Assembly (NCBI GenBank): GCA_034112105.1
Contig: JAWUVZ010000096.1
Coordinates: forward strand, 1-64,000
Reading direction: 5' to 3'
Source of the DNA: Glaciecola sp034112105
Lineage (GTDB): Bacteria; Pseudomonadota; Gammaproteobacteria; Enterobacterales; Alteromonadaceae
Length of the DNA stretch: 64,000 nt
A program made the position numbers and the translations under genes. Below, piece after piece: positions 16,152 to 25,283 of this stretch; position 1 is the first letter of the stretch; each line of letters begins with the position of its first letter. Under the pieces are notes generated by a model that searched no databases, had not been told where the DNA came from, and saw only the letters and a program-made list of their open reading frames with translations.

Positions 16152-19100
16152 TTAAGTGGTTTTATCAACGAGTAGTTTAGTTGCATCTTCAACACTCAAT
16201 GGTGCACTATAATAAAAACCTTGGATGATGCGGCCTTGAAGATTAGCTAATATCTGCAATTGTGCTTCTGTTTCAACCCCCTCAGCAATCACTTTCATTG
16301 ATAAATCGCCTGCTAGCGTGTAAATGTTTTTCAGCACTATTTTTGTGGGCGCATCTGTTTCAATATTCTGAATGAAGCACCTATCAATCTTTAATGTATC
16401 AATAGGGAATTTAGTTAAATAATTAAGCGAAGAGTAACCAGTACCAAAGTCATCCAAGGCGACACTCACTCCCAGAACCCTAAGCTTAGTTAGAATATCG
16501 AGAGTTAAATCAATATTGTCGAGTAAAACTGATTCCGTAATTTCTAGCTCTAGGTATTCGGCAGATAAGGCATTCTGTTTTAAGGCTTCTTCTACGTCGT
16601 TGACTATATCGGATTTAGTGATTTGCTCGGCGGATACATTAACCGAGATTTTACCTGAAAAAAGGCCTTGTTCATGCCATATTGCCGCTTGTTTACAGGC
16701 TGCGGATAATACCCAGCGTCCTATTTGGACAATGGAGCCATTGCGCTCTGCTTCAGGAATAAAAACGTCGGGTGTAATCGCTGTTCCGTCTGGCTGAAAC
16801 CATCGTATTAAGGCCTCAAATCCAGTTATTTGCTTAGAAAATTGATCAATCTGAGGCTGATAATAGAGCTCAAATTCTTCGTTATCCATAGCTGAACGCA
16901 ACTTCTGTTTTAGCTCTGTTCTTTTCTCAAGCTCTTTACTTAATGACTCGTTAAAGAAACGAACCGAATTTTTGCCGCTTTGCTTAGCAGCAAACATGGC
17001 TGTATCCGCATAAACTAGCAGTGCGTTTTTATTTTTGGTGTCCGAGGGAAAGCGAGCACCACCAATACTTGCTGAAACACTTACTGTATGGTTAGTCAAC
17101 TTATAACGACTTTCCAAGGTTTGGCGTAATCGTTCTGAGATACTTAACAGTCCGCTAGATTGGCTCCGCTTATTAATGACAATTGCAAATTCATCCCCCC
17201 CCAAGCGCGCTAGTAAGTCATCGTCTCTCAACACATTTCTCATTCGTGCTGATGCTTGTATCAGCAATTCGTCCCCTACTGCATGACCGTAGATATCATT
17301 CACTTCTTTAAATCCGTCTAAATCGACTATGAGTAGCGTAAAAATATTACTCGGATTAGCAATGAGTTGCTCAACACGTTTATTAAAATTATAGCGGTTT
17401 GCAAGACCTGTCAGGTTGTCGTGGTTTGCTTCCTGATGGAGCTTCTTAATATGTAACCGCCTATTTATAATGAATAATAATAGTGCAAGTGCTAGAAGGC
17501 CAGCAAGTGACCATAGAGCGAAAAACCACCACGCTTGTTCTATTTCAAAAGTAAATACAGATACTTGATCACTCCATTTGCCATCACTATTGCTAGCGGT
17601 GACTTTAAAAGTATAAGTGCCGGCACTAAGATTGTTATAGGTTACGTTTGTTTTATTTCCAGCTTCCACCCAGTTTTCATCAAAACCTTGCAGTAAATAA
17701 CGGTAACGATTGGCACTTGGGTTAGTATAATCTAACGCTGCATAGGAGAATGACAGGTTGTTGTTTTTATGGGATATAAAAATTTTACTCTGATTATCTA
17801 ACCCTTGCACCCGAATTTTCTCATCGGATTTGACCTGAGTTATCTGAACAGGAACATTATATTCGTTTGATTTTATTTGATTTAAGGTAACGATAACTAG
17901 CCCTTTGTTAGAACCCAGATATAAGGTGTCACCGACTAATGTCTGGCTAGCACCTTCAAAATTGAGACCTGGGAAATTCAATAAACTGGGGTAAACTGTC
18001 GACTCTTGGCTACTTGTATCATAGGAAAATAGTTGTTCTTTAGTCGTTAGCCAAAGTTTATCTTGGTAGATGCTAACGGTGAACAATTCATTACTGGGGA
18101 GCCCTTCATTGGTCGAGAAATATGTTGTTTCGACATTGTTATCTTCATCAATCCTTAGTTTAGCTAAACCTACGCCAGTAGTTGTAGCCCAAATAGTGCC
18201 GTTTGTATCTTCAATAATACTTGAAGTCCGGATATTCTCTCTATTATCTTTGCCCATACGAATATGTTGCTCTAAGCCGGACTGCAGATTAATACGGTGA
18301 ATGCCATCTGTGGTGGCTAACCATATATCTCCGTTTTTTGAAATCAAGGTATCGTTAGTGTAATTTCCGCCTTTTGTATATGCATGAAGCTCATCATTCA
18401 AAAGTTTTTTTACAACCCCTTTCTTAGGATCGAATTTCGTTAGACCAACATCTACATAGCCAGTTATCCAAATATCATTATTATTATCTACAAGGACGGT
18501 AGTCAGCTCAGTTTTCGCTAAGCCCCAAGCATTATTCTCAGTATTAAAATAGTTTACGACCTTATCATTTTTGGGGTTATATTGGTGCAGACCGTCTGCT
18601 GAGGCGATCCAAAAGTCTCCTGTTAAGTCTCTATTAACGTCTCTAATGGCAGAGCTTGGTTGGTTTTTTTGTGCGTTAGGCAATAACTCAATTTGCTCTA
18701 TGGTCTGATCAGACAAACGTAGCTTGTTTAAACCGCTGGACGTGGCAATCAACACATGCTCTTTATCCATCAGCGCAGTATTGAAGACGACCATACCTGA
18801 CAGGCCCATCCCATTAGCTTGCCTTTGGATTAGGTTACTGGCGCTCTGTAAATAGGATAGAGTTGAAATACCATAGTCGGTGGACACCCACAGTAAACCT
18901 GATTGATCCTCGAATAAATGATTAACCTGACTGGAAATCAAAGATGTTTCATCAAAATCACGCGCGGTTAACAAAGAGAACGTTTGGCGGTTAGAGGATA
19001 TTAATGTAAGGCCTTTTTCATAATGGGCAAGCAAAACTTCCCCACTTGGTCTTTCTATTATGCTAGTAATAGTATCGCTAGCGATACCGGATCCATCCAA

Positions 19101-19889
19101 TTTGGCCTTGTACTGGGTAAACTTGTAGCTTGTAGGGTCAAAATCAACTAGCCCTTCATTTTGTGTGCCAATCAGAACTCGACCAGTTTTTGAACGAGTC
19201 ATTTCTAAGATAGTATCTTGGTACCATTCAGGCGCATCGTTATCTTTATCGCTTGCAAGTATAAAAGTCTGTTCTGTCGGCTTGAAAAACACAATTCCTT
19301 GCAATGTTCCAAGCAAAAAATTGTCGTTACTGATTTCGACCATCCGAAAGACGGCGATACTATTCGCGGTGTTTTTAATTTCGCCAACGAAGTGAGAGAA
19401 AGTATTAGTCTGCGCATGATATAAATTGAGACCTTCGTTGGTCCCTATCCAGATCCTATTACTTGAATCCTGATAGATAAAATGTAACCAATTGGAGTTG
19501 ATTGAACCGGGTTTCGAATCATCATGTTGAAAGTATTCAATTTCACCATCGATTCTAACTTTATTTAGTCCATCCTCAGTTAAGATCCAGATGTTACCTA
19601 GGTTGTCCTCCAAGATCTGTATTACAAAATTATTAGTGATGTGGTTAGGTGTACCCGGTGAATAAAAAAAGTGGCGATACGATTTACCGTCGTAACGACT
19701 AGCCCCTCTATCGGTAGCAAACCAGATAATACCATTTCGTTGTTGATAGGTTTGGTAAACACTATTTGAAGGCAAGCCGTCGGCAGTGGTTAATGAATGG
19801 AAGCGCAGATTGTTTGCGAGTAAGTTGTTAGATGCCCCGATTGAAAACAAACAGAGTAAACATAATATTATTTTTAGGAGTCTGTTCAC
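16152..19889 (-). CDS. Propeller-type sensor with GGDEF and EAL domains (c-di-GMP turnover)
   Basis: This 1245-residue protein has a signal peptide, then about 700 residues of two-component-regulator propeller repeats recurring as IWFATDRG, IWILTEDG, IWIGTNEG and LWVSTDYG. A Y_Y_Y domain lies around residue 720-785 and one membrane helix around 795-815 (WWFFALWSLAGLLALALLLF). A GGDEF domain (about 835-1000) and an EAL domain (about 1005-1240) follow. The cyclase motif LGGDEFA is intact and an RDDD inhibitory site lies five residues before it. The EAL domain keeps FEALIRW, DDFGTGYSS, KIDRCF and EGVETE. So both synthesis and breakdown of cyclic di-GMP look possible. The periplasmic propeller should sense a ligand, probably a carbohydrate breakdown product by analogy with hybrid two-component systems. 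It stands alone in its orientation. Confidence 0.9.
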   Translation of the reverse strand: MNRLLKIILCLLCLFSIGASNNLLANNLRFHSLTTADGLPSNSVYQTYQQRNGIIWFATDRGASRYDGKSYRHFFYSPGTPNHITNNFVIQILEDNLGNIWILTEDGLNKVRIDGEIEYFQHDDSKPGSINSNWLHFIYQDSSNRIWIGTNEGLNLYHAQTNTFSHFVGEIKNTANSIAVFRMVEISNDNFLLGTLQGIVFFKPTEQTFILASDKDNDAPEWYQDTILEMTRSKTGRVLIGTQNEGLVDFDPTSYKFTQYKAKLDGSGIASDTITSIIERPSGEVLLAHYEKGLTLISSNRQTFSLLTARDFDETSLISSQVNHLFEDQSGLLWVSTDYGISTLSYLQSASNLIQRQANGMGLSGMVVFNTALMDKEHVLIATSSGLNKLRLSDQTIEQIELLPNAQKNQPSSAIRDVNRDLTGDFWIASADGLHQYNPKNDKVVNYFNTENNAWGLAKTELTTVLVDNNNDIWITGYVDVGLTKFDPKKGVVKKLLNDELHAYTKGGNYTNDTLISKNGDIWLATTDGIHRINLQSGLEQHIRMGKDNRENIRTSSIIEDTNGTIWATTTGVGLAKLRIDEDNNVETTYFSTNEGLPSNELFTVSIYQDKLWLTTKEQLFSYDTSSQESTVYPSLLNFPGLNFEGASQTLVGDTLYLGSNKGLVIVTLNQIKSNEYNVPVQITQVKSDEKIRVQGLDNQSKIFISHKNNNLSFSYAALDYTNPSANRYRYLLQGFDENWVEAGNKTNVTYNNLSAGTYTFKVTASNSDGKWSDQVSVFTFEIEQAWWFFALWSLAGLLALALLLFIINRRLHIKKLHQEANHDNLTGLANRYNFNKRVEQLIANPSNIFTLLIVDLDGFKEVNDIYGHAVGDELLIQASARMRNVLRDDDLLARLGGDEFAIVINKRSQSSGLLSISERLRQTLESRYKLTNHTVSVSASIGGARFPSDTKNKNALLVYADTAMFAAKQSGKNSVRFFNESLSKELEKRTELKQKLRSAMDNEEFELYYQPQIDQFSKQITGFEALIRWFQPDGTAITPDVFIPEAERNGSIVQIGRWVLSAACKQAAIWHEQGLFSGKISVNVSAEQITKSDIVNDVEEALKQNALSAEYLELEITESVLLDNIDLTLDILTKLRVLGVSVALDDFGTGYSSLNYLTKFPIDTLKIDRCFIQNIETDAPTKIVLKNIYTLAGDLSMKVIAEGVETEAQLQILANLQGRIIQGFYYSAPLSVEDATKLLVDKTT

Positions 19890-20166
19890 AATACAATCGT
19901 TTTCACTTAGGTCTTGTCTATAGCAGGAGATAGGTTAAATTCTATCTTGCGTGCGAACCTTAAAACATTCGGTTTTAATGATTACCACAATAGATATATT
20001 ACGGTTACATCGGTGTTTAGAATCTAGCAACTACGAATAGTATAACTGCTCTGCACAACAGATGCTAAATTTTTGTGTGCAAATAGAAGCCAATAATTGG
20101 AGCCCATAGTTATCGCGGGTTTATTACGCCGCAACAACCATGAACACTATCCTACTATCACATCTT

Positions 20167-21981
20167 CTATTTTAATTTATCTTCAATATATTGATCAACT
20201 AGCCTTTCCATAATATCTAACGGAACAGCACCATTTTTCAATATTACATCATGAAACTCACCTAACGAGAATTTATCGCCGAGTGCTTTTTGAGCTTTCG
20301 CTCTCACTTCTAGTATCTTCATCATGCCGACTTTATATGCGGTAGCTTGACCTGGTAGCACAATGTAGCGTTCGATCTCAGAAGTAACATCTGATTCAGC
20401 CATGCCTGTATTATTTAACATATACTCAATCGCTGCTTCACGTGTCCACCGCTTAGAATGAATGCCGGTATCAACAACTAAACGAACTGCTCTAAAAAGC
20501 TCAGCTTGCAGTCGACCAATATTATCAAAAGGGTCATCCTGAAAACCCAATTCCCAAGCCAAATATTCTGAGTACAACGCCCAACCCTCTACGTAAGCGG
20601 TGAATGGGGAGATGGTTCTAAATAGAGGAATACCGTCTAATTCCATTGCAATCGCAATTTGGAAATGATGGCCTGGAATACCTTCATGATAAGCCAAAGT
20701 GCGCATTGAATAGGTTGGCGTCGCTTTTATATCGTATAAGTTGGCGAAGAATACACCGGGTCGAGTGCCATCGATAGAGGGTTGCTGATAGTAAGCACCG
20801 GGTGCTGTTTTTTCTTTAAATAGTGGAATACGTTTTACTTTCATTCCCGCTTTTGGTTTTAGCGAAAAGGAGTTGCCTAAACCAGCATCTATTTCGTCTA
20901 ATATTGTTTGGTAGTCGACTAAAATTTGCGCTCGGCCCTCGTCAGTATCCGGGTAATAAAACTGGTCGTCGTTTGCTAGTTCGTTTATCGCAGGCGTAAA
21001 ACCGCCGGTGATATCGTAACCTTCACTGCCTAGAATATTCAAAATATCACCTTGGATACGCTCAACTTCTGCCAATCCGATATTATGAATTTGGTCAGCG
21101 CTGTAGTCAGTAGTAGTAAAAAATCTGAGGGCGAGCTTGTAAACTTCATCACCTTGAGGCACTTGCCAAATACCATCATTGCTACCCGCTTTATTCTCTA
21201 ATTCAGAGAAATAGTTAATAAGCATTTTATAGGTCGGATATACAGTAATTTCAATTTGTGTTTGAGCTTGTTCGAGTAAATCATCATATTTTTCAGCCGG
21301 AATTAGGGCCGTTTTTTTCATTTTTTCGTGCAATGAAGTATATAAAATATTTTCAGTGGAAGGTTTGTCGACAAACCCCTGCATTTCATCAATAACACGA
21401 CGAACTACAAACTTAGGCGGAATAATTCCTTTTTCCTCGCGAATTTTAAGGCCTTCCATCATTTGTTCAAAATAGCGTTTTGACTCACTCAATCGTGAAA
21501 TGTAATTCTCAACACTTTGAGCATCGGTAATGGCATGTTGCGCGTCCATGAAACTAGGAAAGTTGCTCTGGGCACCAGACATTTGATTGAATGGATAGTT
21601 GTGATGTTGATATTTTTCAAACCCTTCGATGGTATCAAATAAATATAATGCAATTTCTTTTGAGAGCTTTTGGTCTTGGTCAAGGTTCTCATATTGCAGA
21701 AGCACTTGTTTAGCTTCCTTCAATTCAGTAAATACTTTTTGGGTAGATGCTTCGCTCGCATCATCTAAATGAGCGTTGTGTCCAGTAATGCCGATACTCT
21801 CAAATACGCCAATAGAGGTCATTGTCTCTGGGCTATTCAGTGCTTGTTTAATGAGAGTACGATCGAGAAATACTCTGAAAGAAAAAGGCTTATCTGCCTT
21901 CCACTCGTGAGTGGCTATAGCGCCTGTAATAATAATAATGGTTAGCACAACGATGCCTACCCACTTAAAGAAAATTTTCAT
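20167..21981 (-). CDS. DUF885 family protein (putative membrane-anchored metallopeptidase-like)
   Basis: This 604-residue protein has one N-terminal membrane segment (VGIVVLTIIIITGAIA) and then a large periplasmic domain of the DUF885 family. The conserved AYHEGIPGHHFQIA block carries the HExxxHH-like cluster that suggests a metal site. Other family blocks are YVEGWALYSEYLA and LPGQATAYKVGMMKI. Relatives are annotated as carboxypeptidase-like, but the activity is not firmly established. It is a single gene with long untranslated flanks. The start at MKIFFKW is supported by the membrane helix immediately after it. Confidence 0.85.
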   Translation of the reverse strand: MKIFFKWVGIVVLTIIIITGAIATHEWKADKPFSFRVFLDRTLIKQALNSPETMTSIGVFESIGITGHNAHLDDASEASTQKVFTELKEAKQVLLQYENLDQDQKLSKEIALYLFDTIEGFEKYQHHNYPFNQMSGAQSNFPSFMDAQHAITDAQSVENYISRLSESKRYFEQMMEGLKIREEKGIIPPKFVVRRVIDEMQGFVDKPSTENILYTSLHEKMKKTALIPAEKYDDLLEQAQTQIEITVYPTYKMLINYFSELENKAGSNDGIWQVPQGDEVYKLALRFFTTTDYSADQIHNIGLAEVERIQGDILNILGSEGYDITGGFTPAINELANDDQFYYPDTDEGRAQILVDYQTILDEIDAGLGNSFSLKPKAGMKVKRIPLFKEKTAPGAYYQQPSIDGTRPGVFFANLYDIKATPTYSMRTLAYHEGIPGHHFQIAIAMELDGIPLFRTISPFTAYVEGWALYSEYLAWELGFQDDPFDNIGRLQAELFRAVRLVVDTGIHSKRWTREAAIEYMLNNTGMAESDVTSEIERYIVLPGQATAYKVGMMKILEVRAKAQKALGDKFSLGEFHDVILKNGAVPLDIMERLVDQYIEDKLK

Positions 21982-22219
21982 GATTTGCTGATCCCTATTT
22001 CAATTTATTGATCTTCCGGTTCTGATTGTAATGCTAAGTTGCCGAAAATAGCTAACTTAATACACGTTAATACTGCGGAGTGATTAATTTTTTAGTGAAG
22101 GTTGTTATTCTAACGTAGGTTTTGTGAGCAAGTTTTAGAGTCTTGCGAGTCTCAGATCCTGATAAACCCAAGGTAGTTATTTAGCTGTTGATTTAACTTA
22201 ACAACTACCTTGTAAATAC

Positions 22220-22747
22220 CTAATCTTTAATATGTTGTTTTAAGTATTGAAAAATCTCGCGTGCTGCTTTAGGTGTTTTTTCCGCTTCTTTCTGTTTAAC
22301 TGCTTGACGTTGCATTTGCCTTAGCTTTTGTCGATCTAAATCAGGATGTTTATCCAGAAGAGTCGAAATAACGCTATCGCCCTGAGCCACAATGTCGTCT
22401 CGAAGTTGCTCAAGCTCATGAAATTGGCTTTCAGATTTTATGTGATGTGCGCGCAATCTGTTGATTCCATCCTCAATGGGTGCAAGCTCGCATCGGCGCA
22501 GTATTTTGCCGATTAATTGAAGTTGACGTCTAAAGCCGTCTTTCTTCTTATTAATACGATTTGCTAATTGGATGGCATCACGCAACTCCTCAGTCAGCGG
22601 AATACTGTCTAATTGGGCATTTGAAAACTCAACTAAGGCGACACCTAACTGCTTTAGATCTTCTGCTTCTTGCTTAAGCTGAGTTTTGCTTTTTATTATG
22701 TCACCATTTTCGTCAAGAAGTGGCTCGTCGTTGTAATCGGCATTCAT
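22220..22747 (-). CDS. darP: Ribosome biogenesis protein DarP (YjgA, DUF615)
   Basis: The protein is highly charged and helical. The conserved block RRQLQLIGKILRR follows the segment LGVALVEFSNAQLDSIPL, as in YjgA/DarP, a factor that associates with late 50S ribosomal precursors. The start at 22747 (MNADYNDEP) fits the usual acidic N-terminus. The frame can be extended upstream to a GTG at 22801, but that adds a tail not seen in the family and lacks a ribosome-binding site. It is divergent from pmbA across a short gap, the same pairing as in many gammaproteobacteria. Confidence 0.9.
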   Translation of the reverse strand: MNADYNDEPLLDENGDIIKSKTQLKQEAEDLKQLGVALVEFSNAQLDSIPLTEELRDAIQLANRINKKKDGFRRQLQLIGKILRRCELAPIEDGINRLRAHHIKSESQFHELEQLRDDIVAQGDSVISTLLDKHPDLDRQKLRQMQRQAVKQKEAEKTPKAAREIFQYLKQHIKD

Positions 22748-22829
22748 ATCAAGTTTTTTGATTTCTTTAGTGCTAGAATTATGGTTGATTGTAACCGCCA
22801 CACTATAGTTTGGACAGTAAAAATAATAT

Positions 22830-24161
22830 ATGGAATCTGAAAAGCAGTTAGCAGAAATTCAAAATGTCGTAGATGACGCATTGCGTCTGGCTATTCAAAA
22901 GGGTGCGACGGCGGCCGAGGCAAGCATGTCTAAAGTTCAGGGCATAGCTGTATCATCAAGACTAAAAGAAGTTGAAACTGTAGAGTTTACAAATGACGGC
23001 GGGCTAGGCATAGCAGTGTTTGTAGGGAAACGGAAGGGTAGTGCATCAACCACCGATTTGAGTCCTGCAGCGTTAAGATTAACGGTAGAAAAAGCCGTAG
23101 AAATTGCAAAATATACAAGTGAAGATGACTGCACTGGCATTGCTGATAAAGAATTTATTGCTACCGAAATACTCGATTTAGACCTATATCACCCCATAGA
23201 ATTAGATACCGAAGCAGGAATTAAATTGGCAATTGAAGCCGAAACTGCTGGAATGGACTTTGATTCAAAGATTATTAATTCAGATGGTGCCTCATATAAT
23301 GCTAATTTGGGTGTTCGAGTATACGGAAATACGCATGGTATTAATGCAGGCTACGCAAGTAGTCGTTATAATTTAAGTTGCGTGCTAATCGCTCAAGACG
23401 GCAAAGACATGCAACGCAATTATAGCTATACAATGAACCGTGAAGCGCATTTACTCGACTCAGCTTTTAAGGTGGGTGTTGATGCAGCTAAAGAGACCTT
23501 GAGCCGTTTAGGCGCTAGAAAAATCAAAACGGGCAAAGTACCGGTGCTTTTCCATCGTGATATTGCCTCAGGCATTTTCGGTCATTTTGTGAGTGCAATT
23601 AGTGGTGGTAGTTTATTTAGACAGTCTTCATTTCTGCTCGATAGCTTAGGTACCAAAGTATTTCCGGATTGGCTAACAATTAATGAAAAACCCCATTTAT
23701 TGAAGGGTTTAGCAAGTTCACCATTTGATAATGAAGGTGTACGCACACAAGACATGACTATTGTTGAGTCAGGCGTATTGCAGCATTATCTGTTGACTAG
23801 TTATTCGGCGCGTAAAATGAAAATGCAAACGAATGGTCATGCTGGTGGTATTCACAATTGGCTATTAAGTTCGACCGGTGAGTCGGACAAAGAACTCCTT
23901 GAAAAAATGGGAACAGGGCTTATTGTCACTGAACTCATGGGACAAGGCGTGAATATTGTGAATGGCGATTATTCTCGCGGCGCGGCTGGTTTTTGGGTGG
24001 AAAATGGCGTTATTCAATATCCGGTACATGAAATTACGATTGCAGGTAACTTAAAAGATATTTTTCAAAATATTGTCGCAATTGGCGCTGAAACCGAACA
24101 CCGAGGCAGTATTCAAACTGGCTCTATACTTATTGAGTCTATGCAAGTTGCGGGTTCTTAA
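22830..24161 (+). CDS. pmbA: Metalloprotease PmbA (TldE)
   Basis: This 443-residue protein is the TldE subunit of the TldD/TldE peptidase, which trims peptides such as microcin B17 precursor and the CcdA antitoxin in the cytoplasm. Visible blocks are NDGGLGIAVFVGKRKGSAST, INSDGASYNA, GHFVSAISGGSLFRQSSFLL and the C-terminal MGQGVNIVNGDYSRGAAGFW followed by GSIQTGSILIE. The length matches the family (about 446-450). The TldD partner is not in the window. It is divergent from darP and ends at a bidirectional terminator shared with arcA. Confidence 0.95.
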   Translation: MESEKQLAEIQNVVDDALRLAIQKGATAAEASMSKVQGIAVSSRLKEVETVEFTNDGGLGIAVFVGKRKGSASTTDLSPAALRLTVEKAVEIAKYTSEDDCTGIADKEFIATEILDLDLYHPIELDTEAGIKLAIEAETAGMDFDSKIINSDGASYNANLGVRVYGNTHGINAGYASSRYNLSCVLIAQDGKDMQRNYSYTMNREAHLLDSAFKVGVDAAKETLSRLGARKIKTGKVPVLFHRDIASGIFGHFVSAISGGSLFRQSSFLLDSLGTKVFPDWLTINEKPHLLKGLASSPFDNEGVRTQDMTIVESGVLQHYLLTSYSARKMKMQTNGHAGGIHNWLLSSTGESDKELLEKMGTGLIVTELMGQGVNIVNGDYSRGAAGFWVENGVIQYPVHEITIAGNLKDIFQNIVAIGAETEHRGSIQTGSILIESMQVAGS

Positions 24162-24181
24162 TTGTCAAAGTATAGTGGCTT

Positions 24182-24215
24182 AAAAGAAAGCCCGTTCATG
24201 CACGGGCTTTCTTTT
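24182..24215. terminator. Bidirectional terminator between pmbA and arcA
   Basis: AAAAGAAAGCCCGT pairs with ACGGGCTTTCTTTT around a 6-nt loop, with A- and T-runs on both sides. It serves the converging pmbA and arcA transcripts. Confidence 0.9.
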
Positions 24216-24250
24216 GCTGTTAAGTTTCTAAACTCTATGTTTTGAGGGGG

Positions 24251-24955
24251 CTAATCTACAGCACCACAAAAACGGTAGCCTTCGCCATGAATGGTTACGA
24301 TTAACTCTTCATCGTCTGGTTGTGATTCGAAGTGTTTACGAATACGACGAATAGTTACGTCTACCGTTCTGTCATTAGGGCGCAACTCACGGCCCGTCAT
24401 TTCCATAATGAGTTGCTCGCGAGTTAATATTTTACCCGGGTTACTCAAGAACAAGTGCAATGCCCTAAATTCACTGCGCGGTAATCTAAACTCTTTTGCT
24501 ACCGGCGATATTAAGCTACGGCTGTCACCATCGAGTGTCCAACCATTGAAGTTAACTTTGCTTGGCAAATCATCATCTTCAGAAGCGTTGCTGGTTCGAG
24601 ACAGTAAATTGCGAGCTCGAATAGTTAATTCTCTCGGGTTAAAAGGCTTAGTCAAATAATCGTCGGCACCAATTTCAAGGCCAAGAATACGGTCAACATC
24701 ATTATCGCGGCCGGTGAGAAAGATAAGGCCGACATTTTTCCTATCACGCACTTCACGCGCTAGGATCAAACCATTTTTGCCCGGCAAATTAATATCCATG
24801 ATGACTAAATTGATCTGGTTGTTGTGGAAAAAGTCATGCATTTCTTGGCCGTTTTCAGCTTCGAATACATTGTACCCTTCAGCTTCGAATAAGCTTTTCA
24901 GCGTAGTACGGGTGACGACTTCGTCTTCGACGATAAGGATGTTTGGCGTTTGCAT
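24251..24955 (-). CDS. arcA: Aerobic respiration control response regulator ArcA
   Basis: This 234-residue OmpR-type regulator starts MQTPNILIVEDEVVTRTTLK and is very close to enterobacterial ArcA. The phospho-acceptor aspartate lies in NLVIMDINLPGKNG, the switch Thr in FLTGRDND and the conserved Lys in DDYLTKPFNPRELTIRARN. The C-terminal winged helix includes RPNDRTVDVTIRRIRKHFE. It represses respiratory genes under low oxygen when phosphorylated by ArcB, which is not in the window. It is a single gene followed by the shared terminator. Confidence 0.96.
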   Translation of the reverse strand: MQTPNILIVEDEVVTRTTLKSLFEAEGYNVFEAENGQEMHDFFHNNQINLVIMDINLPGKNGLILAREVRDRKNVGLIFLTGRDNDVDRILGLEIGADDYLTKPFNPRELTIRARNLLSRTSNASEDDDLPSKVNFNGWTLDGDSRSLISPVAKEFRLPRSEFRALHLFLSNPGKILTREQLIMEMTGRELRPNDRTVDVTIRRIRKHFESQPDDEELIVTIHGEGYRFCGAVD

Positions 24956-25283
24956 TCTCTACACTCTTTTAACATTGCTAAATTGAGTTTATCAGAATAT
25001 TGATAAACATCATTTTTTTTATACGAAAAATTTCTATTGTTAGCCCACGATACTTTTTGCGCGGTTGGGTACGTACATAGCACTAATAATCTAAATTTCT
25101 GAAAATTAACACGTCACGAGCTGTAATAAGCTTCTTAATTTGTAATAAAATTACAGTATCGCTCACAGTATATTCAAAATAAGACTAAATTGAAAATTAG
25201 ATTTGTTTAAACTTTCATATTAGCTGCAATAACTGTTGTTTAAAGTACATTTTTACTTTGAATTAATTATTGTTTCCTATTTG
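24956..25283. other. Intergenic region between arcA and glgA
   Basis: This is 328 bp of AT-rich DNA upstream of arcA and downstream of glgA. It should hold the arcA promoter. I see no hairpin terminator for glgA and no small gene with a recognisable product. Confidence 0.4.

Noticed and set aside
22169..22212. Inverted repeat CAAGGTAGTT/AACTACCTTG as the darP terminator
   Set aside because: The loop is about 24 nt and no T-run follows on the minus strand. It may still be a weak structure.
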